A stretch of 64,000 nt of DNA, taken from assembly GCA_051652645.1 (NCBI GenBank), contig JBOFUP010000040.1, positions 1-64,000 on the forward strand, given 5' to 3'. The notes under the pieces are model-generated. The model searched no databases. It had not been told where the DNA came from and was given only the letters and a program-made list of their open reading frames with translations. This DNA is from UBA7332 sp051652645 (lineage in GTDB: Bacteria; Bacteroidota; Bacteroidia; Bacteroidales; UBA7332). Below, in pieces: positions 35,886 to 44,195 of this stretch (positions are counted from its first letter, which is position 1; every line of letters starts with the position of its first letter). A program made the position numbers and the translations under genes.

Positions 35886-36752
35886 GTTCTCTATTATGGA
35901 GTTAACCGAGTTCTCCACTTGCTCCATTAGCCAGCGAGGAGTCGATGTTGCTCCACATATGCCTATGCTTTGAGCTTCTGCTATCCAATTAGGGTCAAGC
36001 TCACTCTCGTCCGAAACCATCTTAGAGTTTGGGTTTACAGCTTTACACTCCATAAATAATACTTTACCATTTGAGCTCTTTTTCCCACTGACAAAGAGAA
36101 TAAGATCAAACCTTTTTGCAAAGTCTCTGATATTGGGTATTCTGTTTGAAACTTGTCGACAGATGGTGTCGTAGTATTCAAATTTGACTGAGCTATCAAT
36201 TCTACTTTTTATCTCTGATACAAGAGCATTAAAACCATCAATGGATTTGGTTGTCTGAGCAAAGAGACAAATACCTTTAGTAAAATCTAACTTCTCTATC
36301 TCCTCTATAGACTCAATTACTAGGGCTGTGTTATCCGTCTGTCCAACCAAGCCTATAACCTCGGCATGTCCATGTTTTCCGTAGATAGCTATTTGCGAAT
36401 TACTACCTTTGAGATCATGGTACTTTTGGTTTATTCTCTTTTGAAGCCTTAGTACAACAGGGCAAGTAGCATCGATAAGCTCAATATTATTCCTCCTGGC
36501 ATACTCGTAAGTAGCAGGGGGCTCTCCATGAGCTCTAAGAAGAACACAGCTATTCTTCATAGAGAAGAGCTGTTGGTGGTTTATTGTTGATAGCCCCCTT
36601 TTTTCTAGCCTATCAACTTCTCTCCCATTATGTACTATATCGCCAAGTGAGGATAGTTTAAGACCTTTTTCGAGAGACTCTTCTGCCTTATTAATGGCAT
36701 TAACAACACCAAAGCAGAATCCTGAACCACTGTCTATCTCTACTCTTTTCAT
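35877..36752 (-). CDS. ispH: 4-hydroxy-3-methylbut-2-enyl diphosphate reductase
   Basis: IspH makes IPP and DMAPP in the last step of the MEP isoprenoid pathway, using a [4Fe-4S] cluster. The three cluster Cys are present: C13 (GFCFGV), C97 (DATCPVV) and C198 (YDTICRQ). The substrate-binding VHNG, AHGEPP and KHGHAEV segments are also there. The 291 residues match the family. It is the last gene of the porQ-cmk-ispH operon, 11 bases after cmk, and converges on the Imm17-like gene with a 9-base overlap. Confidence 0.96.
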   Translation of the reverse strand: MKRVEIDSGSGFCFGVVNAINKAEESLEKGLKLSSLGDIVHNGREVDRLEKRGLSTINHQQLFSMKNSCVLLRAHGEPPATYEYARRNNIELIDATCPVVLRLQKRINQKYHDLKGSNSQIAIYGKHGHAEVIGLVGQTDNTALVIESIEEIEKLDFTKGICLFAQTTKSIDGFNALVSEIKSRIDSSVKFEYYDTICRQVSNRIPNIRDFAKRFDLILFVSGKKSSNGKVLFMECKAVNPNSKMVSDESELDPNWIAEAQSIGICGATSTPRWLMEQVENSVNSIIENLA

Positions 36753-36763
36753 AAGGTGGTTAT

Positions 36764-37462
36764 TTATGCATTAGTTAATCTCTGAACTTGTTGAATCAGC
36801 CACTCGTTTTGCTCTTCAATACTTATATTAGAATTATCAAGAACAAGAGCATCTTGAGCTTGACGCAGAGGGCTCTCAGTGCGGTTCATGTCTATATTGT
36901 CACGTTCAACTACGTTATGTAGTATTTCATCGAAATTAACCCTTTCTCCTTTAGCATTAAGCTCGTCATACCTACGTTGAGCTCTAACTTGAGCAGATGC
37001 CTTGACAAAGATTTTTAGTTCTGCATCAGGGAAAACGACTGTGCCAATATCCCTTCCATCCATCACTATACCTTTCTCTTTGCCCATTGCTTGCTGCATT
37101 TCGACTAATGCTTTGCGAACAAATCCAATGGCTGCTATATGACTTACGTTGTTCGATACCTCCATTAGTCGGATGTCATTCTCAACTAGTTCACCATTTA
37201 GATAGGTGTCTGGGCGTTGTGTTTGGCTATTGAATCTAAATGAAATCTCTATATTACTCATTTCATTCTCTAGCCTATTGAGATCAATTTCGCCGGAATT
37301 GGATATTATACCATTACGAAGAGAATAAAGAGTGATAGTTCTGTACATAGCACCACTGTCAACATAAATATAGCCTAAGTTTTTTGCTAACTCCTTAGCC
37401 ATAGTGCTTTTACCACAAGATGAGAAGCCATCAATAGCAATAGTTATCTTATTTTTCATCAC
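36764..37462 (-). CDS. cmk: Cytidylate kinase
   Basis: Cmk phosphorylates CMP and dCMP to the diphosphates. The P-loop is GFSSCGKST (12-20), the NMP-binding region includes YVDSGAMYRT, and MDGRDIGTVVFPDA and RAQRRYDEL (lid) are characteristic. It is 232 residues long. It sits between porQ (12 bases) and ispH (11 bases) in one operon, an order I recognise from other Bacteroidales. Confidence 0.96.
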   Translation of the reverse strand: MMKNKITIAIDGFSSCGKSTMAKELAKNLGYIYVDSGAMYRTITLYSLRNGIISNSGEIDLNRLENEMSNIEISFRFNSQTQRPDTYLNGELVENDIRLMEVSNNVSHIAAIGFVRKALVEMQQAMGKEKGIVMDGRDIGTVVFPDAELKIFVKASAQVRAQRRYDELNAKGERVNFDEILHNVVERDNIDMNRTESPLRQAQDALVLDNSNISIEEQNEWLIQQVQRLTNA

Positions 37463-37474
37463 GAATATTCTGTA

Positions 37475-38503
37475 TTACAATTTAAATTTCTCGAAACTAG
37501 TTGTTACACCCAACATGAAACTCCCTCCACCAGGATTTCTCTGGAAATAGGACATTCCAACTTGAAACTGCTTTAAGCGTAACCCTGTACCAAACGAGAA
37601 TCCATAGATTCCTTTTCTGTTTTGTATAGCAAAGTCAGCTTGTGCTTTAGGATTGAATCCAACAGATATGTAAAAGTTGTTTGATGGTACAAAGTCAATA
37701 CCAAATACGAGGTGTTTTGCCATGGTTAGGAAAACGTTATCCTTTTTAGGCTCCTGCTGCTCTTCTCCAAAGGAGTTATTCTCTTTTTGGCGATAAACGC
37801 TCATATCCCATCTGTTAAGTTGCCATGCTGTTAGGTGGAACCTAAATGGGGCGTGCCTCATTTTATGTGATAGTCCAAGTTGAATATCCCAAGGAATGGA
37901 TTGATCAACATTCTCGAAGCTCTTGATCTCACCTCCGAGATTTTTGAACACCAACCCTGCTGTGAAGTTACCCTGAGGATGTACATAGCTTAATCCTAGA
38001 TCAGCTGCAAGCCCCCAAGCAGAGTATCTCTCATAGCCAGAGTAAATCAATTTTGCAGTTACACCAGCTCGGATTGTATTTGTCAATTGATATGAATATG
38101 TTCCTTGAATAGAGAGATCTCGAGCTGAAAATTCACCCAAATAGATGTTCTCTTCAGTTGTCTCCTTAAATGTGCCATAATCAAGATAGGTTGCACCCAC
38201 AGCCCAAGCACCACGATAACCAACAAACTGTCCGTATATAAAGCTACCCATATTTATGTCGGATACATAATTGGTGTAGTTTAAAGATAATTGTTGGTGG
38301 TGCTTATCTGGAGAGAGTAGTCCTGGATTCTCTAGAGCTATAGATATCTCATCACTGGTAAAAGATACGTTAGTGCTACCTAAAGCAGCTACTTGAGCTG
38401 ATTGTGGAAGATTTAGGAATTCAAATCCCTTATCTCTTCCTTCTGCCTCTAAGCTCGTGGCACTCAAGAGTAGGCTAATAAGTAGTGTAGTATATTTATT
38501 CAT
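37475..38503 (-). CDS. porQ: Type IX secretion system protein PorQ
   Basis: A 342-residue outer-membrane barrel of the FadL-like PorV/PorQ family. After the signal peptide comes FLNLPQSAQVAALGSTNVS, a PorQ signature, with ENPGLLSP and many barrel strands ending in TSFEKFKL. In Porphyromonas PorQ is one of the proteins needed for type IX secretion, working at the outer membrane near the attachment complex. It is first in the operon with cmk and ispH. No other T9SS gene and no cargo with the typical C-terminal signal are in this window. Confidence 0.88.
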   Translation of the reverse strand: MNKYTTLLISLLLSATSLEAEGRDKGFEFLNLPQSAQVAALGSTNVSFTSDEISIALENPGLLSPDKHHQQLSLNYTNYVSDINMGSFIYGQFVGYRGAWAVGATYLDYGTFKETTEENIYLGEFSARDLSIQGTYSYQLTNTIRAGVTAKLIYSGYERYSAWGLAADLGLSYVHPQGNFTAGLVFKNLGGEIKSFENVDQSIPWDIQLGLSHKMRHAPFRFHLTAWQLNRWDMSVYRQKENNSFGEEQQEPKKDNVFLTMAKHLVFGIDFVPSNNFYISVGFNPKAQADFAIQNRKGIYGFSFGTGLRLKQFQVGMSYFQRNPGGGSFMLGVTTSFEKFKL

Positions 38504-38574
38504 GAGTTACAACTTAAGTATTGAGATCTGTTTCATTGGGAGTAATATATTATTTAACTCTCAGATATGAGCAC

Positions 38575-38582
38575 CAAAGGTA
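38575..38582 (-). promoter_or_regulatory. -7 element of porQ operon
   Basis: The minus strand reads TACCTTTG, 72 bases upstream of the porQ start. Confidence 0.5.
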
Positions 38583-38675
38583 ACTCTTTTTTCTTAGCTA
38601 GAAATATAGATTATGAACAAAGCAGCTACTAAGTTGTTCTACAATTATTGAACATATTAATAGTAATGGTGCATT

Positions 38676-39281
38676 ATGAAACACTTGGTAATATTTTCGC
38701 ATCCCAATCCTAAGAGCTTTAGTCACGCCATCCTTAAGGAGTATACAGAGGTGTTGATGGGCCAGGGTAATGAAGTAAAAATTAGAGATCTCTATGAGAT
38801 AGGCTTCAATCCCGTGCTGTCAACAAAAGATTTTGAAGCAATATTTGCAGGTAAAGTACAAGAGGATGTAAAGAAAGAGCAAGATCTTGTGGATTGGGCA
38901 GATGTGATCACATTCATCTATCCTATATGGTGGACTGGACTTCCAGCTATAGTAAAGGGATACATTGATCGTGTGTTCTCTTACGGCTTTGCTTATGAGT
39001 CTACTAAAAATGGGATAGTTGGAAAACTATCTTCTAAAAGAGTGGTCATGTTAACTCCTATGGGGACTCCTCTTCAAGTATATCAAGAAAGAGGCATGCT
39101 TGTTGCAATGGAGCAGACAATGGATGTGGGAATATTCAAGTTTTGTGCTATACAGAATGTTACTCACCACTTCTTCGGTGGGGTAACAAGTTGCTCAAAA
39201 GAGGAACGAGATAAAATGTTGATGGATGTAAGGCTTGTAGCTCGCCAACAAACTGGCGAAGTCAATGATATATACTTGTAA
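38676..39281 (+). CDS. NAD(P)H-dependent flavin oxidoreductase (NQO1/MdaB-like)
   Basis: A 201-residue flavodoxin-fold protein. The FMN/FAD phosphate-binding start is IFSHPNPKSFSHAI, and the active-site segment TFIYPIWWTGLPAIVKGYIDRVFSYG is typical (quoted in meaning; key residues YPIWW and GLPA). Relatives reduce quinones or other electrophiles by two-electron transfer. It is monocistronic, divergent from porQ, and ends at a hairpin shared with the FAD protein gene. Confidence 0.88.
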   Translation: MKHLVIFSHPNPKSFSHAILKEYTEVLMGQGNEVKIRDLYEIGFNPVLSTKDFEAIFAGKVQEDVKKEQDLVDWADVITFIYPIWWTGLPAIVKGYIDRVFSYGFAYESTKNGIVGKLSSKRVVMLTPMGTPLQVYQERGMLVAMEQTMDVGIFKFCAIQNVTHHFFGGVTSCSKEERDKMLMDVRLVARQQTGEVNDIYL

Positions 39282-39327
39282 TACACTCGTTTTTTTGTGT
39301 TTTTTTGTGTTTTTTGTTATATTTGAA

Positions 39328-39363
39328 AGAGGCTACACACTGTTGGTGAAGTGTGTAGCCTCT
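39328..39363. terminator. Bidirectional terminator
   Basis: A 13-bp perfect stem (39328-39340 with 39351-39363) lies between two convergent genes. Just before it, at 39287-39320, is a low-complexity stretch of T-runs separated by GTG. Confidence 0.85.
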
Positions 39364-39381
39364 GCTATTTTTATTTATCCT

Positions 39382-40938
39382 TTACAGTGTAGCAGCAAGT
39401 GCTTCAGCACATCGCTCACCATCAATGGCCGCCGATACAATACCTCCAGCATATCCAGCACCTTCACCACATGGGTATAGACCTCTGATATTTAGGTGTT
39501 CAAGGCTTTCTCTATCACGAGGTATCCTTACAGGAGAAGAGGTGCGACTCTCAACACCTATCATTACAGCGTCGTCAGTTAAAAATCCATGAGACATCTG
39601 ACCAAATTTTTTGAAACCCTCACGAAGTCTATCCGTTACTATCTCTGGCATCCAAAAGTGAAGTGGAGATGACAAAAGACCAGGTGAATAAGAACTCTCA
39701 GGAAGGGTGCCAGACAATTTCTTGTTAACGAACTCAACCATACGTTGAGCTGGAGCCGTCTGCTTCATTCCACCATTTTGCCAACAGTTTCGCTCTAGCT
39801 CTTCTTGAAATGAGAGCATAGAAAGAGCACCTTGTTCAGCATGATGTGATGGGAGATCTTCAGGACGAACCTCTACGACCATTCCAGAGTTGGCCCAACG
39901 GGATCCTCTGCTAGAAGATGACATACCATTTACTACAACTTGGTTTGGGCCAGTGGCAGCTGGTACAACAACCCCACCTGGGCACATACAGAAGCTATAA
40001 ACACCTCTCTCTTTTGATTGAGTAACAAAGCTATATTCGGCGGCAGGAAGATAATCCCCGCGACCATCTTTGCTATGATACTGAATCTGATCTATCAACT
40101 CCTGTGGATGTTCTAGGCGAACGCCAACTGCTATAGCTTTTGACTCAATTAGTACCTGAGATTCGTTTAGATGTCTATACACATCCCTTGCTGAGTGCCC
40201 TGTTGCAAGGATAACCTTACCATGAAGTTCATTATCATCATTACAAATAATACCTTTGACTTGATTCTCTTCAATGATAAGACTCTTCATCTTTGTATTG
40301 AAACGAACCTCACCTCCACAAGAGAGGATAGTTTCTCTGATGTTTGAGATTACACGCGGAAGCTTATCCGTACCAATATGTGGATGAGCATCAACCAATA
40401 TTGAGGTGGAGGCTCCGTGCTGGCATAGTATATTTAATACTCTATCGACAGATCCTCTTTTTTTACTGCGGGTGTATAGTTTTCCATCCGAGAAGGCTCC
40501 TGCACCACCCTCACCAAAGCTGTAGTTTGATTCAGGGTCAACAGAGTGCTCACGGCTAATAAGTGCAATATCTCGTTTTCTTTCTGCGACAGGTTTGCCA
40601 CGCTCAACAACGATAGGGCGCAATCCAGCTTCAATGAGCCTAAGAGCAGCGAATAGTCCTGCAGGCCCTGCCCCAACGACAATGACAGATGGTGCCGAGC
40701 TTACATCTCTATACTCTATAGAGACGAACTCTTCGTTAGAAGGCAGTTCGTTGATAAACATATTCACCTTCAAGTTAATCATTACTTGACGCTGTCGAGC
40801 ATCTATTGAACGCTTCAAAATTCTTACAGCCTTAATGTCCTTTATTGCAATAGAATGCTCTTTAGATAGATACTCTATTAGTGCATCTTCTGATGCTGCT
40901 ATTTTAGGTAGCACTCGCAGTTGGAGTTCTTTTATCAT
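39382..40938 (-). CDS. FAD-dependent dehydrogenase (COG2509 type)
   Basis: A 518-residue flavoprotein. After an N-terminal ferredoxin-like region of about 85 residues comes the Rossmann FAD motif VGAGPAGLFAALRL, then VVERGKPV and SFGEGGAGAFSDGKL. The C-terminal part has the second FAD-contact GLYPCGEGAGYAGG. This is the YhiN/COG2509-like family of uncharacterised dehydrogenases conserved in anaerobes. The substrate is unknown. It is monocistronic with a -7 box upstream. Confidence 0.88.
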   Translation of the reverse strand: MIKELQLRVLPKIAASEDALIEYLSKEHSIAIKDIKAVRILKRSIDARQRQVMINLKVNMFINELPSNEEFVSIEYRDVSSAPSVIVVGAGPAGLFAALRLIEAGLRPIVVERGKPVAERKRDIALISREHSVDPESNYSFGEGGAGAFSDGKLYTRSKKRGSVDRVLNILCQHGASTSILVDAHPHIGTDKLPRVISNIRETILSCGGEVRFNTKMKSLIIEENQVKGIICNDDNELHGKVILATGHSARDVYRHLNESQVLIESKAIAVGVRLEHPQELIDQIQYHSKDGRGDYLPAAEYSFVTQSKERGVYSFCMCPGGVVVPAATGPNQVVVNGMSSSSRGSRWANSGMVVEVRPEDLPSHHAEQGALSMLSFQEELERNCWQNGGMKQTAPAQRMVEFVNKKLSGTLPESSYSPGLLSSPLHFWMPEIVTDRLREGFKKFGQMSHGFLTDDAVMIGVESRTSSPVRIPRDRESLEHLNIRGLYPCGEGAGYAGGIVSAAIDGERCAEALAATL

Positions 40939-40968
40939 ATTCTTTTATCTCTCTGATTATCTTTAGTG

Positions 40969-40976
40969 CAAAGGTA
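40969..40976 (-). promoter_or_regulatory. -7 element of FAD dehydrogenase gene
   Basis: The minus strand reads TACCTTTG, 31 bases upstream of the start. Confidence 0.55.
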
Positions 40977-41014
40977 ATGCTTTTGATCTAAGCATAGGGC
41001 TTACTATATGTAAA

Positions 41015-41070
41015 GAAAAAAAAAGCGACACCATAAGACCTGCAATTAACATGAGAGTCATATGATGTCG
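41015..41070 (-). terminator. Terminator after DUF308 gene
   Basis: On the minus strand a 14-bp imperfect stem (41057-41070 with 41026-41039) is followed by a run of about nine Ts. It lies 27 bases past the DUF308 stop. Confidence 0.75.
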
Positions 41071-41096
41071 ACAAATTTTATTACCTTTTAAAGAGC

Positions 41097-41624
41097 TTAA
41101 TCAGGCAATTCTTGATGGTGCCTAACCGTTGCGTAACTATATAGTTCACTCACTCCATAGAATATCGCAAAAATACCAAATACTTTGGTTACAGCTGTAG
41201 CGACAGTAAAAGGATTCCAGATAACTAATACTGATCCAATAAATACTATGAGGGGAAATATATATAGATATCCCTTTCTCTCAATGCCTTTTCTGCTGGA
41301 TTGAACGAGAATAGCAAGCTGTCCGACAGAAGCTATAAGTAGCAAGAATCCAAGGAAAAGGTAGAAGAAGTTTACAAAGAAACTTGGGAAGATAACTATT
41401 AGAATACCCAAAGTGAAACTCAATATAGCTTCTGGTGGGAAGTTCTGTCGTTTAAAGTAGGAGTAAATTAGTGGTATTACCCCAGATAACAATAATAGTG
41501 CTCCAAGGATTATAACAATTAAGCGTTGGCTAGCCTCTGGCCAAACAAGAAAGCTGACTCCAGCAGCTATAGATAGTATACTTCTAGTGATAGGAGCACC
41601 CAAACTTGAATAGAATCTGTACAT
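41097..41624 (-). CDS. DUF308/HdeD-family membrane protein
   Basis: A 175-residue integral membrane protein with about six short hydrophobic helices and the repeated pattern GVSFLVWPEASQR and LGILIVIFPSFFV typical of HdeD/DUF308. In E. coli HdeD is linked to acid resistance; the molecular role is unknown. It is monocistronic, with a terminator downstream, and divergent from groES. Confidence 0.8.
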   Translation of the reverse strand: MYRFYSSLGAPITRSILSIAAGVSFLVWPEASQRLIVIILGALLLLSGVIPLIYSYFKRQNFPPEAILSFTLGILIVIFPSFFVNFFYLFLGFLLLIASVGQLAILVQSSRKGIERKGYLYIFPLIVFIGSVLVIWNPFTVATAVTKVFGIFAIFYGVSELYSYATVRHHQELPD

Positions 41625-41828
41625 AGTTTATCTGTAATTTGTGTTTATTTACTTCAACAATAGCCGATGCTATTGGGTTCATTATGCTATATAAATATTT
41701 ATGTTGTCAGTATTATTCTGTCATTCTGTCGCTAATGATCAACTTTTATGCCTCTATATCCATTTGGCATAGTGATTGCTAAATTAGATAGTATAGAATT
41801 ATAAACAATAGCATAACATATAAAAATT

Positions 41829-42098
41829 ATGAAAATCAAACCATTGGCAGATAGAGTGCTGGTAAGACCAGCTGCTGCAGAAGAGAAAACTATCGGAGGA
41901 ATCATTATTCCTGATTCGGCTAAAGAGAAGCCTCTAAAGGGTGAGGTTCTGGCAGTTGGACAAGGAACGAAGGACGAAGAGATGGTTCTTAAAGTTGGTG
42001 AGACTGTTTTGTATGGCAAGTTTGCAGGGACAGAGATTGAAGTAGAGGGTGAGAAGCTTCTTATTATGCGTCAGTCGGATATCTTAGCTACTATTTAA
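41829..42098 (+). CDS. groS: Co-chaperonin GroES
   Basis: An 89-residue lid of the chaperonin. The sequence IKPLADRVLVRP, the mobile loop KTIGGIIIPDSAKEKPL and the C-terminal SDILATI are canonical. It lies 31 bases before groEL in the standard operon. I find no CIRCE inverted repeat or clear -7 box in the 200 bases upstream, so heat-shock control is not readable here. Confidence 0.98.
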   Translation: MKIKPLADRVLVRPAAAEEKTIGGIIIPDSAKEKPLKGEVLAVGQGTKDEEMVLKVGETVLYGKFAGTEIEVEGEKLLIMRQSDILATI

Positions 42099-42129
42099 TT
42101 GTTGAATAACTAAAATAAAGAGATACACT

Positions 42130-43770
42130 ATGTCTAAAGAGATAAAATATAATATGGATGCTCGTGACCTTCTTAAAAAAGGGGTTGATGAGTTGGCAAA
42201 TGCAGTTAAAGTAACTCTAGGTCCTAAGGGGCGTAATGTTATTATTGAGAAAAAGTTCGGCGCTCCTCATATTACTAAGGATGGAGTCTCTGTAGCTAAA
42301 GAGATTGAACTATCTGATCCTTATCAGAATATGGGTGCACAACTTGTTAAAGAGGTTGCCTCGAAGACTGGTGATGATGCTGGTGATGGTACGACTACTG
42401 CAACAGTGTTAGCACAATCTATCATCGGTGTAGGTATGAAAAATGTTACGGCAGGTGCGAATCCTATGGATCTCAAGCGTGGTATCGACAAAGCTGTTAC
42501 TAAGGTTGTCGAGAGCATCAAGTCACAGGCTGTTGAAGTATCTGATGACTTTGGTAAGATTGAGAGCGTTGCTCGTATCTCAGCTAACAACGATCAAGAG
42601 ATAGGATCTCTCATTGCTCAGGCTATGCGTAAGGTTACTAAGGATGGTGTTATCACTGTAGAGGAGGCTAAAGGAACAGAGACTACCGTTGAGGTGGTTG
42701 AGGGTATGCAGTTCGATCGTGGATATATCTCACCTTACTTTGCTACAAACACAGAGAAGATGGAGGTTGAGATGGAGAATCCTATGATTCTTCTATTCGA
42801 CAAGAAAATATCTGTACTCAAAGATATGCTTCCAATCTTGGAGGGATCAGTTCAGTCAGGTCGTCCTCTATTGATCATCGCAGAGGATGTTGATAGTGAA
42901 GCTTTGGCTACTTTGGTTGTTAACCGTCTGCGTGGTTCATTGAAGATTTGTGCTGTTAAAGCTCCGGGATTCGGTGATCGTCGCAAAGAGATGCTAGAGG
43001 ATATTGCAATCCTTACAGGTGCTATTGTTATCTCTGAAGAGAAGGGGCTTACTCTTGCTCAAGCTACTCTTGATATGTGTGGACGTGCAGAGAAAGTTGC
43101 TGTAAACAAGGAGAATACTGTTATTGTAAATGGAGGTGGTCAGCAGGAGATGATAGCTAACCGCGTACAGCAGATTAAAGGCCAAATCGAGGCAACAACT
43201 TCTGATTATGACCGAGAGAAGCTACAAGAGCGCTTGGCTAAATTGGCTGGTGGTGTTGCAGTTCTTTATGTAGGTGCTGCATCTGAGGTTGAGATGAAAG
43301 AGAAGAAGGATCGTGTTGACGATGCTTTATGTGCTACTCGAGCAGCTATCGAGGAGGGTACTGTCCCAGGAGGTGGTACTGCATATATTCGTGCTATTGA
43401 GGCTCTTGATGGCCTTAAGGGTGATAACGAAGATGAGACAACTGGTATCGAGATCGTTAAGCGTGCAATCGAGGAGCCTCTTCGTCAGATAGCATTCAAT
43501 GCGGGTGTTGAGGGAGCTGTTATTGTTCAGAAAGTGCGCGAGGGTGTTGGCTCATTTGGATATAACGCTCGAACTGATGAATTCCAAGATCTTGTAGCTA
43601 ATGGAGTTATTGATCCAGCTAAAGTTACTCGTGTAGCACTAGAGAATGCAGCTTCAATAGCAGGTATGTTCTTAACTACTGAGTGTGTCATTGTTGAGAA
43701 AAAAGAGGAAGGTGCGGCAGCAGCTCCAGCTATGGCTCCAGGAATGGGCGGCATGGGTGGTATGATGTAA
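42130..43770 (+). CDS. groL: Chaperonin GroEL
   Basis: The 546-residue, 60-kDa chaperonin that folds proteins in an ATP-driven double ring with GroES. Seen are TLGPKGRNV, the ATP site DGTTTATVLAQ, GDRRKEMLEDIAILTG, and the Gly-Met tail GMGGMGGMM. It follows groES by 31 bases and ends in a long perfect hairpin. Confidence 0.98.
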   Translation: MSKEIKYNMDARDLLKKGVDELANAVKVTLGPKGRNVIIEKKFGAPHITKDGVSVAKEIELSDPYQNMGAQLVKEVASKTGDDAGDGTTTATVLAQSIIGVGMKNVTAGANPMDLKRGIDKAVTKVVESIKSQAVEVSDDFGKIESVARISANNDQEIGSLIAQAMRKVTKDGVITVEEAKGTETTVEVVEGMQFDRGYISPYFATNTEKMEVEMENPMILLFDKKISVLKDMLPILEGSVQSGRPLLIIAEDVDSEALATLVVNRLRGSLKICAVKAPGFGDRRKEMLEDIAILTGAIVISEEKGLTLAQATLDMCGRAEKVAVNKENTVIVNGGGQQEMIANRVQQIKGQIEATTSDYDREKLQERLAKLAGGVAVLYVGAASEVEMKEKKDRVDDALCATRAAIEEGTVPGGGTAYIRAIEALDGLKGDNEDETTGIEIVKRAIEEPLRQIAFNAGVEGAVIVQKVREGVGSFGYNARTDEFQDLVANGVIDPAKVTRVALENAASIAGMFLTTECVIVEKKEEGAAAAPAMAPGMGGMGGMM

Positions 43771-43788
43771 TCATACATTCTTTCCTGA

Positions 43789-43842
43789 TATACAACAAAT
43801 CCCCACTATCTCTAAGCAGAGATAGTGGGGATTTGTTGTATA
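43789..43842. terminator. Bidirectional terminator after groEL
   Basis: A perfect stem of about 25 bp around 43789-43842 has a 4-base loop (AAGC). It serves groEL and the convergent small gene. Confidence 0.92.
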
Positions 43843-43845
43843 TGT

Positions 43846-44028
43846 TCAATATTTACCAGATTTGCCATTGACACTCTTCTTGCGATTGCTTCTTAGATCG
43901 CGTGACTTTGGGTTGGTATTTGATGGTTGGTAATCTCTTGCAGCGCGAAGTAGTTTCTCGTCTTTTCGTGCATCCTCAAATGTTCTGCCTCTTTTGTTGG
44001 CCTCTCGTATCTCCTGCTTTGTTGCCAT
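43846..44028 (-). CDS. Small basic protein of unknown function
   Basis: A 60-residue, strongly charged protein (MATKQEIREANKRGRTFEDA at the start, Lys/Arg/Ser/Asn-rich to the end) with no Cys or hydrophobic segment. I do not recognise a family. Support for a real gene: an exact -7 box TACCTTTG 33 bases upstream, a terminator directly after the stop, and no longer gene on the other strand. It could bind RNA or the ribosome, but that is only a guess from its charge. Confidence 0.6.
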   Translation of the reverse strand: MATKQEIREANKRGRTFEDARKDEKLLRAARDYQPSNTNPKSRDLRSNRKKSVNGKSGKY

Positions 44029-44060
44029 ATTGGGTCTGTATTATATAATTTATTGCAATG

Positions 44061-44068
44061 CAAAGGTA
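44061..44068 (-). promoter_or_regulatory. -7 element of small basic gene
   Basis: The minus strand reads TACCTTTG, giving a leader of about 25 bases to the 60-codon gene. Confidence 0.6.
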
Positions 44069-44141
44069 TTAAAATATGTGACATAATAAAGAGTGTTTTC
44101 GTTAACGGTAAAAGAGTAAGAAAACATTCATTAATATAACC

Positions 44142-44170
44142 TTGCTAGCTTAAACTTAATACTATATTTG
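44142..44170 (+). promoter_or_regulatory. Promoter for [FeFe] hydrogenase gene
   Basis: TTG at 44142-44144, an 18-base gap and TATATTTG at 44163-44170 fit the consensus. The start codon is 26 bases after the -7 box. Confidence 0.65.
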
Positions 44171-44195
44171 TATCGTAATTTAACCACAAAGGCGT

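Noticed and set aside
41625..41828. CIRCE-type heat-shock operator upstream of groES
   Set aside because: No TTAGCACTC-N9-GAGTGCTAA-like repeat is present.
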